Shown: piece by piece, positions 53,898 to 63,134 of the stretch
How positions within the stretch are numbered: position 1 is the first letter of the stretch
Layout: each line of letters begins with the position of its first letter
Assembly (NCBI RefSeq): GCF_039889165.1
Contig: NZ_JAYMYY010000001.1
Location: 186,001-250,000, forward strand
DNA length: 64,000 bases
Source of the DNA: Pseudocitrobacter cyperus
GTDB taxonomy: Bacteria; Pseudomonadota; Gammaproteobacteria; Enterobacterales; Enterobacteriaceae
Reading direction: 5' to 3'
Position numbers and translations under genes: made by a program
The notes under the pieces: model-generated
What the model was told of the DNA's origin: nothing
Database searches by the model: none
Seen by the model: only the letters and a program-made list of their open reading frames with translations

Positions 53898-54818
53898 ATG
53901 TTGAAATTTATACTTCGTCGCTGTCTGGAAGCGATTCCGACGCTATTTATTCTTATTACCATTTCATTCTTTATGATGCGTCTTGCGCCGGGAAGCCCTT
54001 TCACCGGTGAGCGCACCTTACCGCCAGAAGTTATGGCGAACATTGAAGCGAAATACCATCTGAACGACCCCATCACCACGCAATACTTCAGCTATCTGAA
54101 GCAACTGGCGCATGGCGATTTCGGGCCTTCTTTTAAATATAAAGATTATTCGGTTAACGATCTGGTGGCGAGCAGCTTCCCGGTATCGGCAAAATTAGGC
54201 GCAGCGGCTTTTATTCTCGCGGTGGTGTTAGGTGTTAGTGCGGGAGTGATTGCCGCGTTGAAGCAAAACACCAAATGGGATTACTCAGTGATGGGGATTG
54301 CCATGACCGGGGTGGTCATACCCAGTTTTGTGGTCGCTCCGCTGCTGGTGATGATCTTCGCGATTACGCTGAAATGGCTTCCCGGCGGAGGCTGGAACGG
54401 CGGGGCGCTTAAATTCATGATCCTGCCGATGGTGGCGCTGTCGTTGGCTTATATCGCCAGTATCGCGCGTATTACCCGCGGCTCGATGATTGAAGTGCTG
54501 CACTCCAACTTTATCCGCACCGCGCGCGCCAAAGGCCTGCCGATGCGGCGGATTATATTCCGTCACGCCTTAAAGCCAGCGTTGCTGCCGGTGCTCTCTT
54601 ATATGGGGCCCGCGTTTGTCGGCATCATTACCGGTTCGATGGTTATCGAAACCATTTATGGCCTGCCGGGGATTGGGCAACTGTTCGTCAACGGCGCCCT
54701 GAACCGCGATTACTCGCTGGTGCTGAGTCTGACCATTCTGGTGGGGGCACTGACTATCCTGTTTAACGCGGTAGTTGATGTCCTCTACGCCGTGATTGAC
54801 CCCAAAATCCGCTACTGA
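53898..54818 (+). CDS. oppB: Oligopeptide ABC transporter permease OppB
   Basis: A 306-residue inner-membrane permease with six helices and the EAA-type coupling loop (FIRTARAKGLPMRRIIFRHAL). The ATG at 53898 gives the E. coli length and N-terminus MLKFILRRCLEAIPT. It is 84 bases after oppA, a spacer that often allows higher expression of the binding protein. Confidence 0.96.
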   Translation: MLKFILRRCLEAIPTLFILITISFFMMRLAPGSPFTGERTLPPEVMANIEAKYHLNDPITTQYFSYLKQLAHGDFGPSFKYKDYSVNDLVASSFPVSAKLGAAAFILAVVLGVSAGVIAALKQNTKWDYSVMGIAMTGVVIPSFVVAPLLVMIFAITLKWLPGGGWNGGALKFMILPMVALSLAYIASIARITRGSMIEVLHSNFIRTARAKGLPMRRIIFRHALKPALLPVLSYMGPAFVGIITGSMVIETIYGLPGIGQLFVNGALNRDYSLVLSLTILVGALTILFNAVVDVLYAVIDPKIRY

Positions 54819-54832
54819 ATCTGGAGTTCGCC

Positions 54833-55741
54833 ATGATATTGAGTAAGAAAAATAGCGAGGCGCTGGAGAACTTCAGTGAGCAACTGGAGGTTGAAGGCCG
54901 CAGCCTGTGGCAGGATGCGCGTCGCCGTTTTATGCATAACCGGGCTGCGGTCGCAAGCCTGATGGTTCTCGTTCTGATAGCTCTTTTCGTCACCCTGGCA
55001 CCGATGTTGTCGCCGTTTTCCTATTTCGATACGGACTGGGGAATGATGTCGAGTGCGCCTGAAATGGAATCCGGGCACTATTTCGGTACTGACTCTTCCG
55101 GGCGCGATTTGCTGGTACGCGTGGCTATTGGCGGGCGTATTTCCCTGATGGTGGGGATTGCAGCAGCGCTGGTGGCGGTCATTGTTGGCACATTATACGG
55201 CTCGCTTTCCGGTTATCTCGGCGGCAAGGTGGATTCCGTCATGATGCGTCTGCTGGAAATCCTTAACTCCTTCCCGTTCATGTTTTTCGTCATTCTGCTG
55301 GTCACCTTTTTTGGTCAGAACATCCTGCTGATTTTCGTGGCCATTGGGATGGTCTCCTGGCTGGATATGGCGCGTATTGTGCGTGGGCAAACCCTGAGTC
55401 TGAAGCGCAAAGAGTTTATTGAGGCGGCGCAGGTTGGGGGTGTTTCCACCGCAAGTATTGTCGTGCGCCATATCGTACCGAACGTGCTGGGCGTGGTGGT
55501 GGTTTATGCCTCCCTGCTGGTACCGAGTATGATCCTCTTTGAATCATTCCTGAGCTTCCTCGGCCTGGGTACCCAGGAGCCGCTGAGTAGTTGGGGCGCG
55601 TTGCTTAGCGATGGGGCCAACTCAATGGAAGTTTCGCCATGGCTGCTGCTGTTCCCGGCAGGGTTCCTTGTCGTGACGCTATTCTGTTTCAACTTTATTG
55701 GCGATGGCCTGCGTGATGCCCTCGACCCGAAAGATCGTTAA
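54833..55741 (+). CDS. oppC: Oligopeptide ABC transporter permease OppC
   Basis: The second permease of the Opp importer, 302 residues, with an N-terminal cytoplasmic tail (ENFSEQLEVEGRSLWQDARR) and the coupling loop FIEAAQVGGVSTASIVVRHIV. It is 14 bases after oppB and 11 before oppD. Confidence 0.96.
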   Translation: MILSKKNSEALENFSEQLEVEGRSLWQDARRRFMHNRAAVASLMVLVLIALFVTLAPMLSPFSYFDTDWGMMSSAPEMESGHYFGTDSSGRDLLVRVAIGGRISLMVGIAAALVAVIVGTLYGSLSGYLGGKVDSVMMRLLEILNSFPFMFFVILLVTFFGQNILLIFVAIGMVSWLDMARIVRGQTLSLKRKEFIEAAQVGGVSTASIVVRHIVPNVLGVVVVYASLLVPSMILFESFLSFLGLGTQEPLSSWGALLSDGANSMEVSPWLLLFPAGFLVVTLFCFNFIGDGLRDALDPKDR

Positions 55742-55752
55742 GGAGAGCCGTG

Positions 55753-56766
55753 ATGAGCGTAATAGATACGGCTAAAGCGCCGCAGACGCAGGCACAAACG
55801 GGCCTGTTGCTGGATGTAAAAGATCTGCGCGTCACTTTTAAAACGCCCGATGGCGATGTGACGGCGGTCAACGACCTTAACTTTAACCTGCGAGCGGGTG
55901 AAACGTTGGGTATCGTCGGTGAGTCTGGTTCAGGTAAGTCACAAACCGCCTTTGCCCTGATGGGGCTGCTGGCCGGTAATGGGCGAATTGGCGGTTCGGC
56001 GACATTCAACGGCAAAGAGATCCTTAATCTGCCCGAGCATGCGCTAAATAAGCTTCGCGCCGAACAAATTTCGATGATCTTCCAGGACCCAATGACCTCG
56101 TTGAATCCCTATATGCGGGTGGGTGAGCAGTTGATGGAAGTGCTGATGCTGCATAAGGGCATGCGCAAGGCGGAAGCATTCGAAGAATCGGTAAAAATGC
56201 TGGATGCGGTAAAAATGCCGGAAGCGCGTAAGCGCATGAAAATGTACCCCCATGAGTTTTCAGGCGGTATGCGTCAGCGTGTGATGATTGCCATGGCGTT
56301 ACTGTGTCGGCCAAAACTGCTGATTGCCGATGAACCAACAACGGCGCTTGACGTGACGGTACAGGCGCAAATTATGACTCTGCTTAATGAGCTTAAGCGT
56401 GAGTTTAATACCGCGATTATCATGATCACCCACGATCTGGGCGTGGTCGCAGGTATTTGCGATAAAGTGCTGGTGATGTATGCCGGGCGAACCATGGAAT
56501 ATGGCAATGCGCGTGATGTTTTCTATCATCCGGCCCATCCGTACTCTATTGGCCTGCTCAATGCGGTTCCTCGTCTCGATGCGGAAGGTGAATCGTTGCT
56601 GACTATTCCGGGGAACCCACCGAACCTGCTTCGTCTGCCGAAGGGGTGCCCGTTCCAGCCTCGTTGCCCACACGCAATGGAAATTTGCAGCAGCGCGCCG
56701 CCGCTGGAGTCGTTTGCACCTGGCCGTTTACGCGCCTGCTATAAGCCTGTGGGGGATCTGCTATGA
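55753..56766 (+). CDS. oppD: Oligopeptide ABC transporter ATPase OppD
   Basis: An ATPase of 337 residues: Walker A GESGSGKSQ, signature FSGGMRQR, Walker B LLIADEPTTALD, and a C-terminal oligopeptide-transporter domain with a cysteine group (GCPFQPRCPHAMEIC) that binds an iron-sulfur cluster in related proteins. The ATG at 55753 is preferred over the adjacent GTG at 55750. It overlaps oppF by 4 bases. Confidence 0.96.
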   Translation: MSVIDTAKAPQTQAQTGLLLDVKDLRVTFKTPDGDVTAVNDLNFNLRAGETLGIVGESGSGKSQTAFALMGLLAGNGRIGGSATFNGKEILNLPEHALNKLRAEQISMIFQDPMTSLNPYMRVGEQLMEVLMLHKGMRKAEAFEESVKMLDAVKMPEARKRMKMYPHEFSGGMRQRVMIAMALLCRPKLLIADEPTTALDVTVQAQIMTLLNELKREFNTAIIMITHDLGVVAGICDKVLVMYAGRTMEYGNARDVFYHPAHPYSIGLLNAVPRLDAEGESLLTIPGNPPNLLRLPKGCPFQPRCPHAMEICSSAPPLESFAPGRLRACYKPVGDLL

Positions 56767-57767
56767 ACGCCGTCACTGAAGAAAGAAAAATACTGCTCGA
56801 AATTGCGGACTTAAAAGTCCACTTTGATATTAAAGATGGTAAGCAGTGGTTCTGGCAACCAGCGAAAACGCTGAAAGCTGTAGATGGCGTCACCCTGCGT
56901 CTGTATGAAGGTGAAACGCTGGGCGTAGTGGGCGAATCCGGCTGTGGAAAATCCACTTTTGCGCGTGCGATTATCGGCCTGGTGAAAGCCACTGACGGAC
57001 GCGTGGCCTGGCTGGGGAAAGATCTGCTCGGGATGAAGCCGGACGAGTGGCGCGACGTGCGCAGCGATATCCAGATGATTTTCCAGGATCCTCTGGCGTC
57101 ACTGAATCCGCGTATGACGATTGGCGAAATTATCGCTGAACCGTTACGCACCTACTATCCGAAGATGTCGCGTCAGGAAGTTCGGGATCGCGTTAAAGCC
57201 ATGATGATGAAGGTGGGGCTGCTGCCGAATCTGGTCAACCGCTATCCGCATGAGTTCTCGGGCGGGCAGTGTCAGCGTATCGGAATTGCGCGAGCGCTTA
57301 TTCTGGAGCCGAAACTTATCATCTGTGATGAACCTGTTTCAGCGCTGGATGTCTCCATTCAGGCTCAGGTGGTTAACCTGCTGCAGCAGTTACAACGCGA
57401 AATGGGGCTGTCGCTGATCTTTATCGCTCACGACCTGGCGGTTGTGAAGCATATTTCTGATCGCGTGCTGGTCATGTATTTGGGCCACGCTGTGGAGCTG
57501 GGTACCTATGATGAGGTGTACCACAACCCGCTGCATCCCTATACTAAAGCGCTAATGTCAGCGGTGCCGGTTCCTGATCCGGATCTGGAAAGACAGAAAA
57601 GTATTCAGTTGCTGGAGGGTGAACTGCCTTCGCCGATTAATCCCCCGTCAGGCTGCGTCTTCCGTACCCGTTGTCCCATCGCCGGGCCTGAGTGTGCGAA
57701 AACCCGGCCAGTGCTGGAGGGAAGTTTCCGGCATGCGGTTTCCTGCCTGAAGGTTGACCCGTTATAA
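56763..57767 (+). CDS. oppF: Oligopeptide ABC transporter ATPase OppF
   Basis: The second ATPase of Opp, 334 residues: Walker A GESGCGKST, signature FSGGQCQR, Walker B LIICDEPVSALD and the C-terminal cysteines in GCVFRTRCPIAGPEC. It ends the operon, and a terminator follows 5 bases later. Confidence 0.96.
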   Translation: MNAVTEERKILLEIADLKVHFDIKDGKQWFWQPAKTLKAVDGVTLRLYEGETLGVVGESGCGKSTFARAIIGLVKATDGRVAWLGKDLLGMKPDEWRDVRSDIQMIFQDPLASLNPRMTIGEIIAEPLRTYYPKMSRQEVRDRVKAMMMKVGLLPNLVNRYPHEFSGGQCQRIGIARALILEPKLIICDEPVSALDVSIQAQVVNLLQQLQREMGLSLIFIAHDLAVVKHISDRVLVMYLGHAVELGTYDEVYHNPLHPYTKALMSAVPVPDPDLERQKSIQLLEGELPSPINPPSGCVFRTRCPIAGPECAKTRPVLEGSFRHAVSCLKVDPL

Positions 57768-57771
57768 TCGC

Positions 57772-57800
57772 AAGGGCTGGCAGATGTCAGCCCTTTTTCT
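57772..57800 (+). terminator. Terminator of oppABCDF
   Basis: An 8-base stem AAGGGCTG/CAGCCCTT with an 8-base loop and T run, 4 bases after oppF. Reading from oppF into the next gene is therefore limited. Confidence 0.88.
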
Positions 57801-57813
57801 TATGAGGTCAAAC

Positions 57814-58650
57814 GTGTTGTCCATTCAATCTTTTCGGCGGCGGATATTCCACGCGCTGTTCGATCATCACCATCTTTCAGCCCGACGCTTCGAAGCGCTG
57901 TGCGGGGTATTTGCGTTACTCAGCGTAGTGGTGATTTTTATTGAATCAGGCGTCGGAACGACTTATCACCTGACCTATGATGAGTGGCACGTTTTTGTCT
58001 GGGTCGAAGTCTTTTTTACTCTGGTGTTTACCCTTGAATATTTGTTGCGTATTTTCAGTTGGCCGCAACCTGCACGCTACGTTTTCAGCATTTGGGGTTT
58101 TATTGACCTGGCAACGATTTTGCCGCTGTACGTTATTATGCTGTGGCCGCAAATAGGTATTGATTATCTCTTTGCCTGGCGCGCGATGCGCGTCATTCGC
58201 GTGCTGCGAATTTTGAAATTACTGCGCCTGATGCCGGCATTAAATGGCATTTGGGGGGCTATTGTTAAATCACGCCATCAGCTTATTCTGTTCTATGCTT
58301 TTATCTCAATTGTCATGGTGGTGGCTGGCGCTTTGATGTATGGCATTGAGGGGCCGGAGCATGGTTTTACGACTTTAAGCACTTCGGTATATTGGGCAAT
58401 CGTCACGGTAACTACGGTGGGTTATGGGGATATTACGCCGCACACTGCGCCGGGGAGAGCCGTCGCATCGGTACTGATTTTAATTGGCTATTCGGTTATC
58501 GCCATCCCTACCGGGATTATTACCTCGCAGATGAGCAGTGAAATTGCCAAACGTCAGTTGGCCAGAATTTGCCCGGATTGCCATCAAAGTGGGCATGAGA
58601 CTACGGCGAAATATTGTAAAGCCTGCGGTGGGAAATTACCGGATGTATAA
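57814..58650 (+). CDS. Six-helix voltage-gated-type potassium channel with zinc ribbon
   Basis: A 278-residue Kv-like channel. Four helices form a voltage-sensor-like part whose S4 segment is WRAMRVIRVLRILKLLRLM, with regularly spaced arginines. The pore follows with the selectivity filter TVGYGD (residues 201-206). The tail carries a zinc-ribbon pattern, CPDCHQ and CKACGG. The start GTG at 57814 has TGAGG 6 bases before it; an ATG at 57802 lacks such a site. It is unrelated in layout to E. coli Kch (two helices near the pore plus RCK domain), which is missing between yciY and yciI here. Confidence 0.88.
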   Translation: MLSIQSFRRRIFHALFDHHHLSARRFEALCGVFALLSVVVIFIESGVGTTYHLTYDEWHVFVWVEVFFTLVFTLEYLLRIFSWPQPARYVFSIWGFIDLATILPLYVIMLWPQIGIDYLFAWRAMRVIRVLRILKLLRLMPALNGIWGAIVKSRHQLILFYAFISIVMVVAGALMYGIEGPEHGFTTLSTSVYWAIVTVTTVGYGDITPHTAPGRAVASVLILIGYSVIAIPTGIITSQMSSEIAKRQLARICPDCHQSGHETTAKYCKACGGKLPDV

Positions 58651-58686
58651 AACAAGGGGTAGCGCTGGCTACCCCTTTAACCACTC

Positions 58687-59016
58687 TTATTCTCGCCAGA
58701 GAATATGGCAGAGTTTGTGATCTTTTTCGCGGCACAGCAGAACGCGGGCGAAGATATCGTTAATTTCGCCGCCGTCGGTATCGGCAAGACCAATGACCAC
58801 TTCGGCGAAGAAGTCCGGGTTCAGATCGAAATCAACATGCTCCTGCCAGTCTTCCGCTGGGTCGAATAACTCCGCACCGCCGCGCTCTTCAAACTGCAAG
58901 TTGAACAGAATGACATCGGCTGGATCGAGATTATCAACCGCCAGTTCGAGAAAAATATCGTAAGCCTGTTCGAGTGTTTCGTCTTCGGTCAGGCGATTGT
59001 TTAAATCCATATCCAT
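58687..59016 (-). CDS. yciU: DUF440 protein YciU (putative DNA mimic)
   Basis: A 109-residue, very acidic protein nearly identical to E. coli YciU. A Haemophilus homologue (HI1450) was proposed to mimic double-stranded DNA because of its charge pattern; this is inference for YciU. It lies 34 bases after clsA on the same strand. Confidence 0.93.
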   Translation of the reverse strand: MDMDLNNRLTEDETLEQAYDIFLELAVDNLDPADVILFNLQFEERGGAELFDPAEDWQEHVDFDLNPDFFAEVVIGLADTDGGEINDIFARVLLCREKDHKLCHILWRE

Positions 59017-59050
59017 GATGATTACCTGTTTAACATCTGATGGGCACGTT

Positions 59051-60511
59051 TTACAGCAACGGGCTGAAGAAGTAAAACAGTCGCTCGGCGATACGATGCC
59101 AGAACGGACGTTTCATCCACAACCGGGCATCCAGCAGACGGGAGCGGGAGATATAATCATCCTGAACCGCTGCCAGATCGCCGCCAAAGCCGGCATCATC
59201 AATCACCAGCGTAATTTCGAAATTGAGCCACAGGCTGCGCATATCAAGGTTTACAGTCCCTACCAGACTTAATTCACCGTCGACCAGCACGCTCTTGGTG
59301 TGCAGCAGGCCACCTTCAAACTGGTATATCTTCACGCCGGCTGCCAGCAGTTCAGTGAAGAATGCCCGGCTGGCCCAGCCGACCAGCACCGAATCATTTT
59401 TACGCGGCAGAATAATACTGACATCCACTCCACGCTGCGCAGCAGTGCAAATCGCATGCAGCAGATCGTCGCTGGGGACGAAATAGGGGGTAGTCATAAT
59501 CAGATACTCACGTGCCGCATAGGTGGCGGTAAGCAGTGCCTGATGAATCAAATCTTCCGGGAAGCCCGGGCCGGAGGCGATAGTGTGGATGGTGTGGCCG
59601 CTGGCCTCTTCAAAAGGCATGATGTTGGTATCCGGCGGCGGTGGCAGAATGCGTTTTCCGGTCTCAATTTCCCAGTCGCAGGAGTAAACGATACCCATCC
59701 CGGTGGCGACCGGGCCTTCCATTCGCGCCATCAAATCAACCCACTGGCCTACGCCGGAGTCCTGTTTAAAGAATCGAGGGTCAACCATATTCATACTGCC
59801 AGTGTAGGCAATATAGTTGTCGATCATGATCATCTTACGGTGCTGACGTAAATCCATGCGTCGCAGGAATACGCGCATCAAATTAACTTTCAACGCTTCA
59901 ACCACTTCGATGCCTGCGTTACGCATCATCGCGGCCCATGGGCTACGGAAGAAGGCCACGCTACCCGCAGAGTCGAGCATCAACCGGCAATGAACGCCGC
60001 GTCGTGCCGCCGCCATCAGCGACTCCGCGACCTGATCGGCCATACCGCCGGGCTGCCAGATATAGAACACCATCTCGATATTGTGGCGCGCCAGTTGAAT
60101 ATCGCGGATCAGCGCCTGCATTACATCGTCGGAGCTGGTGAGTAATTGCAGCTGATTCCCCTTCATGCCAGCAATCCCCTGGCGGCGTTCACAGAGCTTA
60201 AATAAAGATGACGCCACCGGGCTGTTGTCTTCGGCGAAGATATGTTTACAGGCTTTAAGATCGTTTAGCCATTTTGCTGTTGAAGGCCACATCGCGCGTG
60301 CGCGCTCGGCCCGGCGCTTGCCGAGATGCAGTTCGCCCACGGAGAGATAGGCGATGATCCCCACCAGGGGAAGAATATAGATAACCAGCAGCCATGCCAT
60401 TGCCGAGGGAACCGCGCGGCGTTTCATCAGAATACGCAAAGTTACCCCTGCAATTAACAACCAGTACCCCAGAATAGCCAGCCAACTCACGACGGTGTAA
60501 AAGGTTGTCAT
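59051..60511 (-). CDS. clsA: Cardiolipin synthase A
   Basis: ClsA joins two phosphatidylglycerol molecules to make cardiolipin in the inner membrane. The 486-residue protein has two N-terminal hydrophobic segments and two phospholipase D motifs, HRKMIMIDN and HTKSVLVDGELSLVGTVN. Length equals E. coli ClsA. Confidence 0.96.
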   Translation of the reverse strand: MTTFYTVVSWLAILGYWLLIAGVTLRILMKRRAVPSAMAWLLVIYILPLVGIIAYLSVGELHLGKRRAERARAMWPSTAKWLNDLKACKHIFAEDNSPVASSLFKLCERRQGIAGMKGNQLQLLTSSDDVMQALIRDIQLARHNIEMVFYIWQPGGMADQVAESLMAAARRGVHCRLMLDSAGSVAFFRSPWAAMMRNAGIEVVEALKVNLMRVFLRRMDLRQHRKMIMIDNYIAYTGSMNMVDPRFFKQDSGVGQWVDLMARMEGPVATGMGIVYSCDWEIETGKRILPPPPDTNIMPFEEASGHTIHTIASGPGFPEDLIHQALLTATYAAREYLIMTTPYFVPSDDLLHAICTAAQRGVDVSIILPRKNDSVLVGWASRAFFTELLAAGVKIYQFEGGLLHTKSVLVDGELSLVGTVNLDMRSLWLNFEITLVIDDAGFGGDLAAVQDDYISRSRLLDARLWMKRPFWHRIAERLFYFFSPLL

Positions 60512-60617
60512 AGTCAGAAAGTCCTTTTGAAATCGTTTGTTATGAGTTTACGCATCAAGATTCATCTGGCAAATAAAAACGCGAGGGAAAAGCGCTGGTA
60601 AGCCGATTTGTCGGGGG

Positions 60618-60623
60618 TATAAT
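60618..60623 (+). promoter_or_regulatory. Candidate -10 element for yciY
   Basis: A perfect TATAAT, 31 bases before the yciY start codon in the clsA-yciY divergent region. No clear -35 was seen. Confidence 0.5.
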
Positions 60624-60653
60624 GACGACTCTTCTTCGATAAGAGCGGTAGAA

Positions 60654-60827
60654 ATGAAGCGTAGTAGACCGGAAGTGGGGCGCTGGCGTATGTTGCGTCA
60701 GGCGAGCCGCCGCAAAGCCCGTTGGCTGGAAGCTCAGTCGCGTCGTAATATGCGCATCCACTCCATCAGAAAGAGCCTGGTCGGACGGCAGCGTAACTGT
60801 TTGTTGTTCGCCATTTACGATCTCTGA
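60654..60827 (+). CDS. yciY: Small basic protein YciY
   Basis: A 57-residue, arginine-rich protein (MKRSRPEVGRWRMLRQASR at the start, LLFAIYDL at the end) closely matching E. coli YciY. Function unknown. It is divergent from clsA and ends in a bidirectional terminator shared with yciI. Confidence 0.88.
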   Translation: MKRSRPEVGRWRMLRQASRRKARWLEAQSRRNMRIHSIRKSLVGRQRNCLLFAIYDL

Positions 60828-60831
60828 TGGC

Positions 60832-60862
60832 AAAAAGGGCACCGCTTGCGGTGCCCGATGTT
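60832..60862. terminator. Bidirectional terminator between yciY and yciI
   Basis: A 9-base stem GGGCACCGC/GCGGTGCCC with a 2-base loop region, flanked by AAAAA on the left and TTTTTT on the right, between convergent genes. Confidence 0.88.
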
Positions 60863-60872
60863 TTTTCTGCGC

Positions 60873-61169
60873 TCAGAATACTTTTTTGTAGGGACGCACG
60901 GTAACGCGTTCATATACGCCCGCCGCAACATAGGGGTCGTCCTTTGCCCAGGACTGCGCCGCTTCCAGTGATTCAAATTCAGCAATAACCGTAGAACCGC
61001 TAAAACCAGCGGCGCCAGGTTCATTGCTATCAACGGCAGGCATTGGGCCTGCGGTCAACAGACGACCTTCATCGTGCAGCAGTTGTAAACGCGCCAGGTG
61101 AGCCGGGCGAACGGACTGACGTTTCTCGAGGGTATCGGCGTAATCTTCAGCGTAAATGACGTAAAGCAC
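60873..61169 (-). CDS. yciI: YciI family protein
   Basis: A 98-residue ferredoxin-like alpha/beta protein, with the family's conserved RPAHLARLQLLHDEGRLL and GPMPAVDS. Reaction unknown. The start is GTG at 61169 with AGGAG 8 bases before it, as in E. coli. It is divergent from tonB. Confidence 0.93.
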   Translation of the reverse strand: MLYVIYAEDYADTLEKRQSVRPAHLARLQLLHDEGRLLTAGPMPAVDSNEPGAAGFSGSTVIAEFESLEAAQSWAKDDPYVAAGVYERVTVRPYKKVF

Positions 61170-61391
61170 GGGCAGAACTCCTGTTTTAGTTAGCTGTAAA
61201 TTACGGTAAGTGAAAGCGGCAACGACTGCAACGCAAAGTTAAGACAATGATAAAGTGGGGTGGCCGGGCGTGCTTTTTTTCAGCAAAAGCGACGGAAACT
61301 TGACGGAAGATAAGAAGGCTTATTGAATATGATTGCTATTTGCATTTAAAATCACCTACATCATTTTTCAACAGTAGCGATTATGACTTCA

Positions 61392-62114
61392 ATGACCCTC
61401 GATTTACCTCGCCGCTTTCCGTGGCCAACATTGTTGTCCGTTGGTATTCACGGTGCCGTCGTGGCGGGCCTGCTTTACACCTCGGTACATCAGGTTATTG
61501 AACTGCCCGCGCCCGCTCAGCCGATTTCCATCACTATGGTTGCGCCTTCCGATCTCGAACCGCCGCAAGCCGTTCAGCCGCCGCAGCCCGTCGTGGAGTC
61601 GGAACCAGAGCCTGAACCTGAAGTGGTTCCGGAACCGCCAAAAGAAGCGCCGGTCGTTATTGAAAAGCCAAAACCTAAGCCAAAGCCTAAACCAAAACCG
61701 AAGCCGGTGAAAAAGGTAGAAGAGCGTAAACCGGAGGTAAAACCGGTTGAAACGCGTCCATTGTCGACAAGGACGAATGATGCGCCGCCAGCCCGTTCTG
61801 TGGCAAATAACCAGACGGGCACCAGTAAGCCGACCATCACCGCACCTACCGGGCCGAAGGCGTTAAACCGTTCGCAGCCGAGCTATCCGCAGCGTGCGCT
61901 GGCGCTGCGAATTGAAGGTAAAGTGCGCGTGAAGTTTGATGTGACGGCCGATGGCCGGGTTGAAAACGTTGAGATCCTTTCCGCACAGCCGTCGAATATG
62001 TTCGAGCGTGACGTGAAAGCCGCTATGCGTAAATGGCGTTACGAAGCCGGTAAGCCGGGCAATGGCTTAATCATGAATATTGAGTTCCGCCTCAAAGGCG
62101 TACAGATGAGCTAA
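61392..62114 (+). CDS. tonB: Energy transducer TonB
   Basis: TonB spans the periplasm and passes proton-motive energy from ExbBD to outer-membrane receptors for iron-siderophores and vitamin B12. The 240 residues show an N-terminal helix with the key SVGIH motif, a long Pro-Glu then Pro-Lys stretch (EKPKPKPKPKPKPKP), and the C-terminal domain ending RKWRYEAG..GLIMNIEFRLK. The ATG at 61392 gives the usual MTLDLPRRF start; one at 61383 would add three residues. Confidence 0.95.
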   Translation: MTLDLPRRFPWPTLLSVGIHGAVVAGLLYTSVHQVIELPAPAQPISITMVAPSDLEPPQAVQPPQPVVESEPEPEPEVVPEPPKEAPVVIEKPKPKPKPKPKPKPVKKVEERKPEVKPVETRPLSTRTNDAPPARSVANNQTGTSKPTITAPTGPKALNRSQPSYPQRALALRIEGKVRVKFDVTADGRVENVEILSAQPSNMFERDVKAAMRKWRYEAGKPGNGLIMNIEFRLKGVQMS

Positions 62115-62118
62115 ACAG

Positions 62119-62144
62119 AAAAGCCCCCATGTTTGGGGGCTTTT
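62119..62144. terminator. Bidirectional terminator between tonB and yniA
   Basis: AAGCCCCCA and TGGGGGCTT form a stem with a 4-base loop, with A on the left and T on the right, between the convergent tonB and yniA genes. Confidence 0.85.
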
Positions 62145-62168
62145 GCTATCTGATTTACGCTGCCTGAT

Positions 62169-63029
62169 TTACGCTGCCAGCACATTATCGAGCGCTTTCT
62201 GCGCAATCACCAGATGTTGCCCCCCGAACAGGATCGCCCGGTTAAACAGGGTATAGAGCTGATAGACCGACTGACGTTCCAGAAAATCTGCCGGTAACGG
62301 TGAGACAGATTGATACCCATCATAGATCTGTGGCGGCTGCTCCGGATGCAATGGCAGCATCGCCAGGTCACACTCACGGTCACCCCAATAACATGCCGGA
62401 TCAAAAATATAGGGGCCGTTGGGGCCGAGCGCGCAGTTATTAGACCATAAATCGCCATGGAGCAATGCGGGTTGTGGTTGATGTGAACTCAGACGTTGCT
62501 GGACATGATCGACAATGGCGTCAATATCGCCAAATTCCATACCCTTTTCCGCCGCCAGTTCCAGTTGCCAGCCGATACGCTGCTCGGCAAAAAAGGTGGC
62601 CCAGCGTCGTTGCCAGGCATTAGGCTGTGGGGTGGTGGAGAGATCGTTGTCAAAATCGAGGCCAAACTGGGGTTGATCGCTCCACTGGTGGAGTCGGGCA
62701 AGCTGTTGCCCCAGCAGGAAAGCATTGTGCGCGTCAAGCGGGCGGGGAGGGAGATACTCCATCACCAGAAAGCTATAGTCGCGATCTGCGCCGACGGCAA
62801 AAACCTCCGGTACCGATACGGTTTTGCTGCGTGACAGCAGTTCGAGCTGGTCAGCTTCCGCGGTGAAGATAGGTAATAACTCACGTTCGTCACATTTAAC
62901 AAAGAGGTCGCGCCCCGCGTAGCGAATGTGCCATGCGGCGTGGATCTCACCGCCTGGCAGTTCGTTGCGCTGCTCGATTTCCCCTTTGCCGAGTTGTTCA
63001 CTTAACAGGTTACCGATCGCTTGCCACAT
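62169..63029 (-). CDS. yniA: Fructosamine kinase family protein YniA
   Basis: A 286-residue aminoglycoside-phosphotransferase-fold kinase, close to E. coli YniA. It carries the catalytic LLHGDLWSNN and the metal-binding FDPACYWGDRECDLAM motifs, and probably phosphorylates ketosamines so that glycated proteins can be repaired. The ATG at 63029 gives the E. coli start MWQAI, with GGGGAG 7 bases upstream. It is the last gene of the pfkB-ydiZ-yniA group. Confidence 0.93.
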   Translation of the reverse strand: MWQAIGNLLSEQLGKGEIEQRNELPGGEIHAAWHIRYAGRDLFVKCDERELLPIFTAEADQLELLSRSKTVSVPEVFAVGADRDYSFLVMEYLPPRPLDAHNAFLLGQQLARLHQWSDQPQFGLDFDNDLSTTPQPNAWQRRWATFFAEQRIGWQLELAAEKGMEFGDIDAIVDHVQQRLSSHQPQPALLHGDLWSNNCALGPNGPYIFDPACYWGDRECDLAMLPLHPEQPPQIYDGYQSVSPLPADFLERQSVYQLYTLFNRAILFGGQHLVIAQKALDNVLAA

Positions 63030-63134
63030 GATGTCTCTCCCCATGTTTTCTGCCATATCATAAGGTTAGCGCACAAATGCGGTGCAAAAACTCGAACTAA
63101 CGCACAACCACGACTTAAAATGCCACAACAGCAT

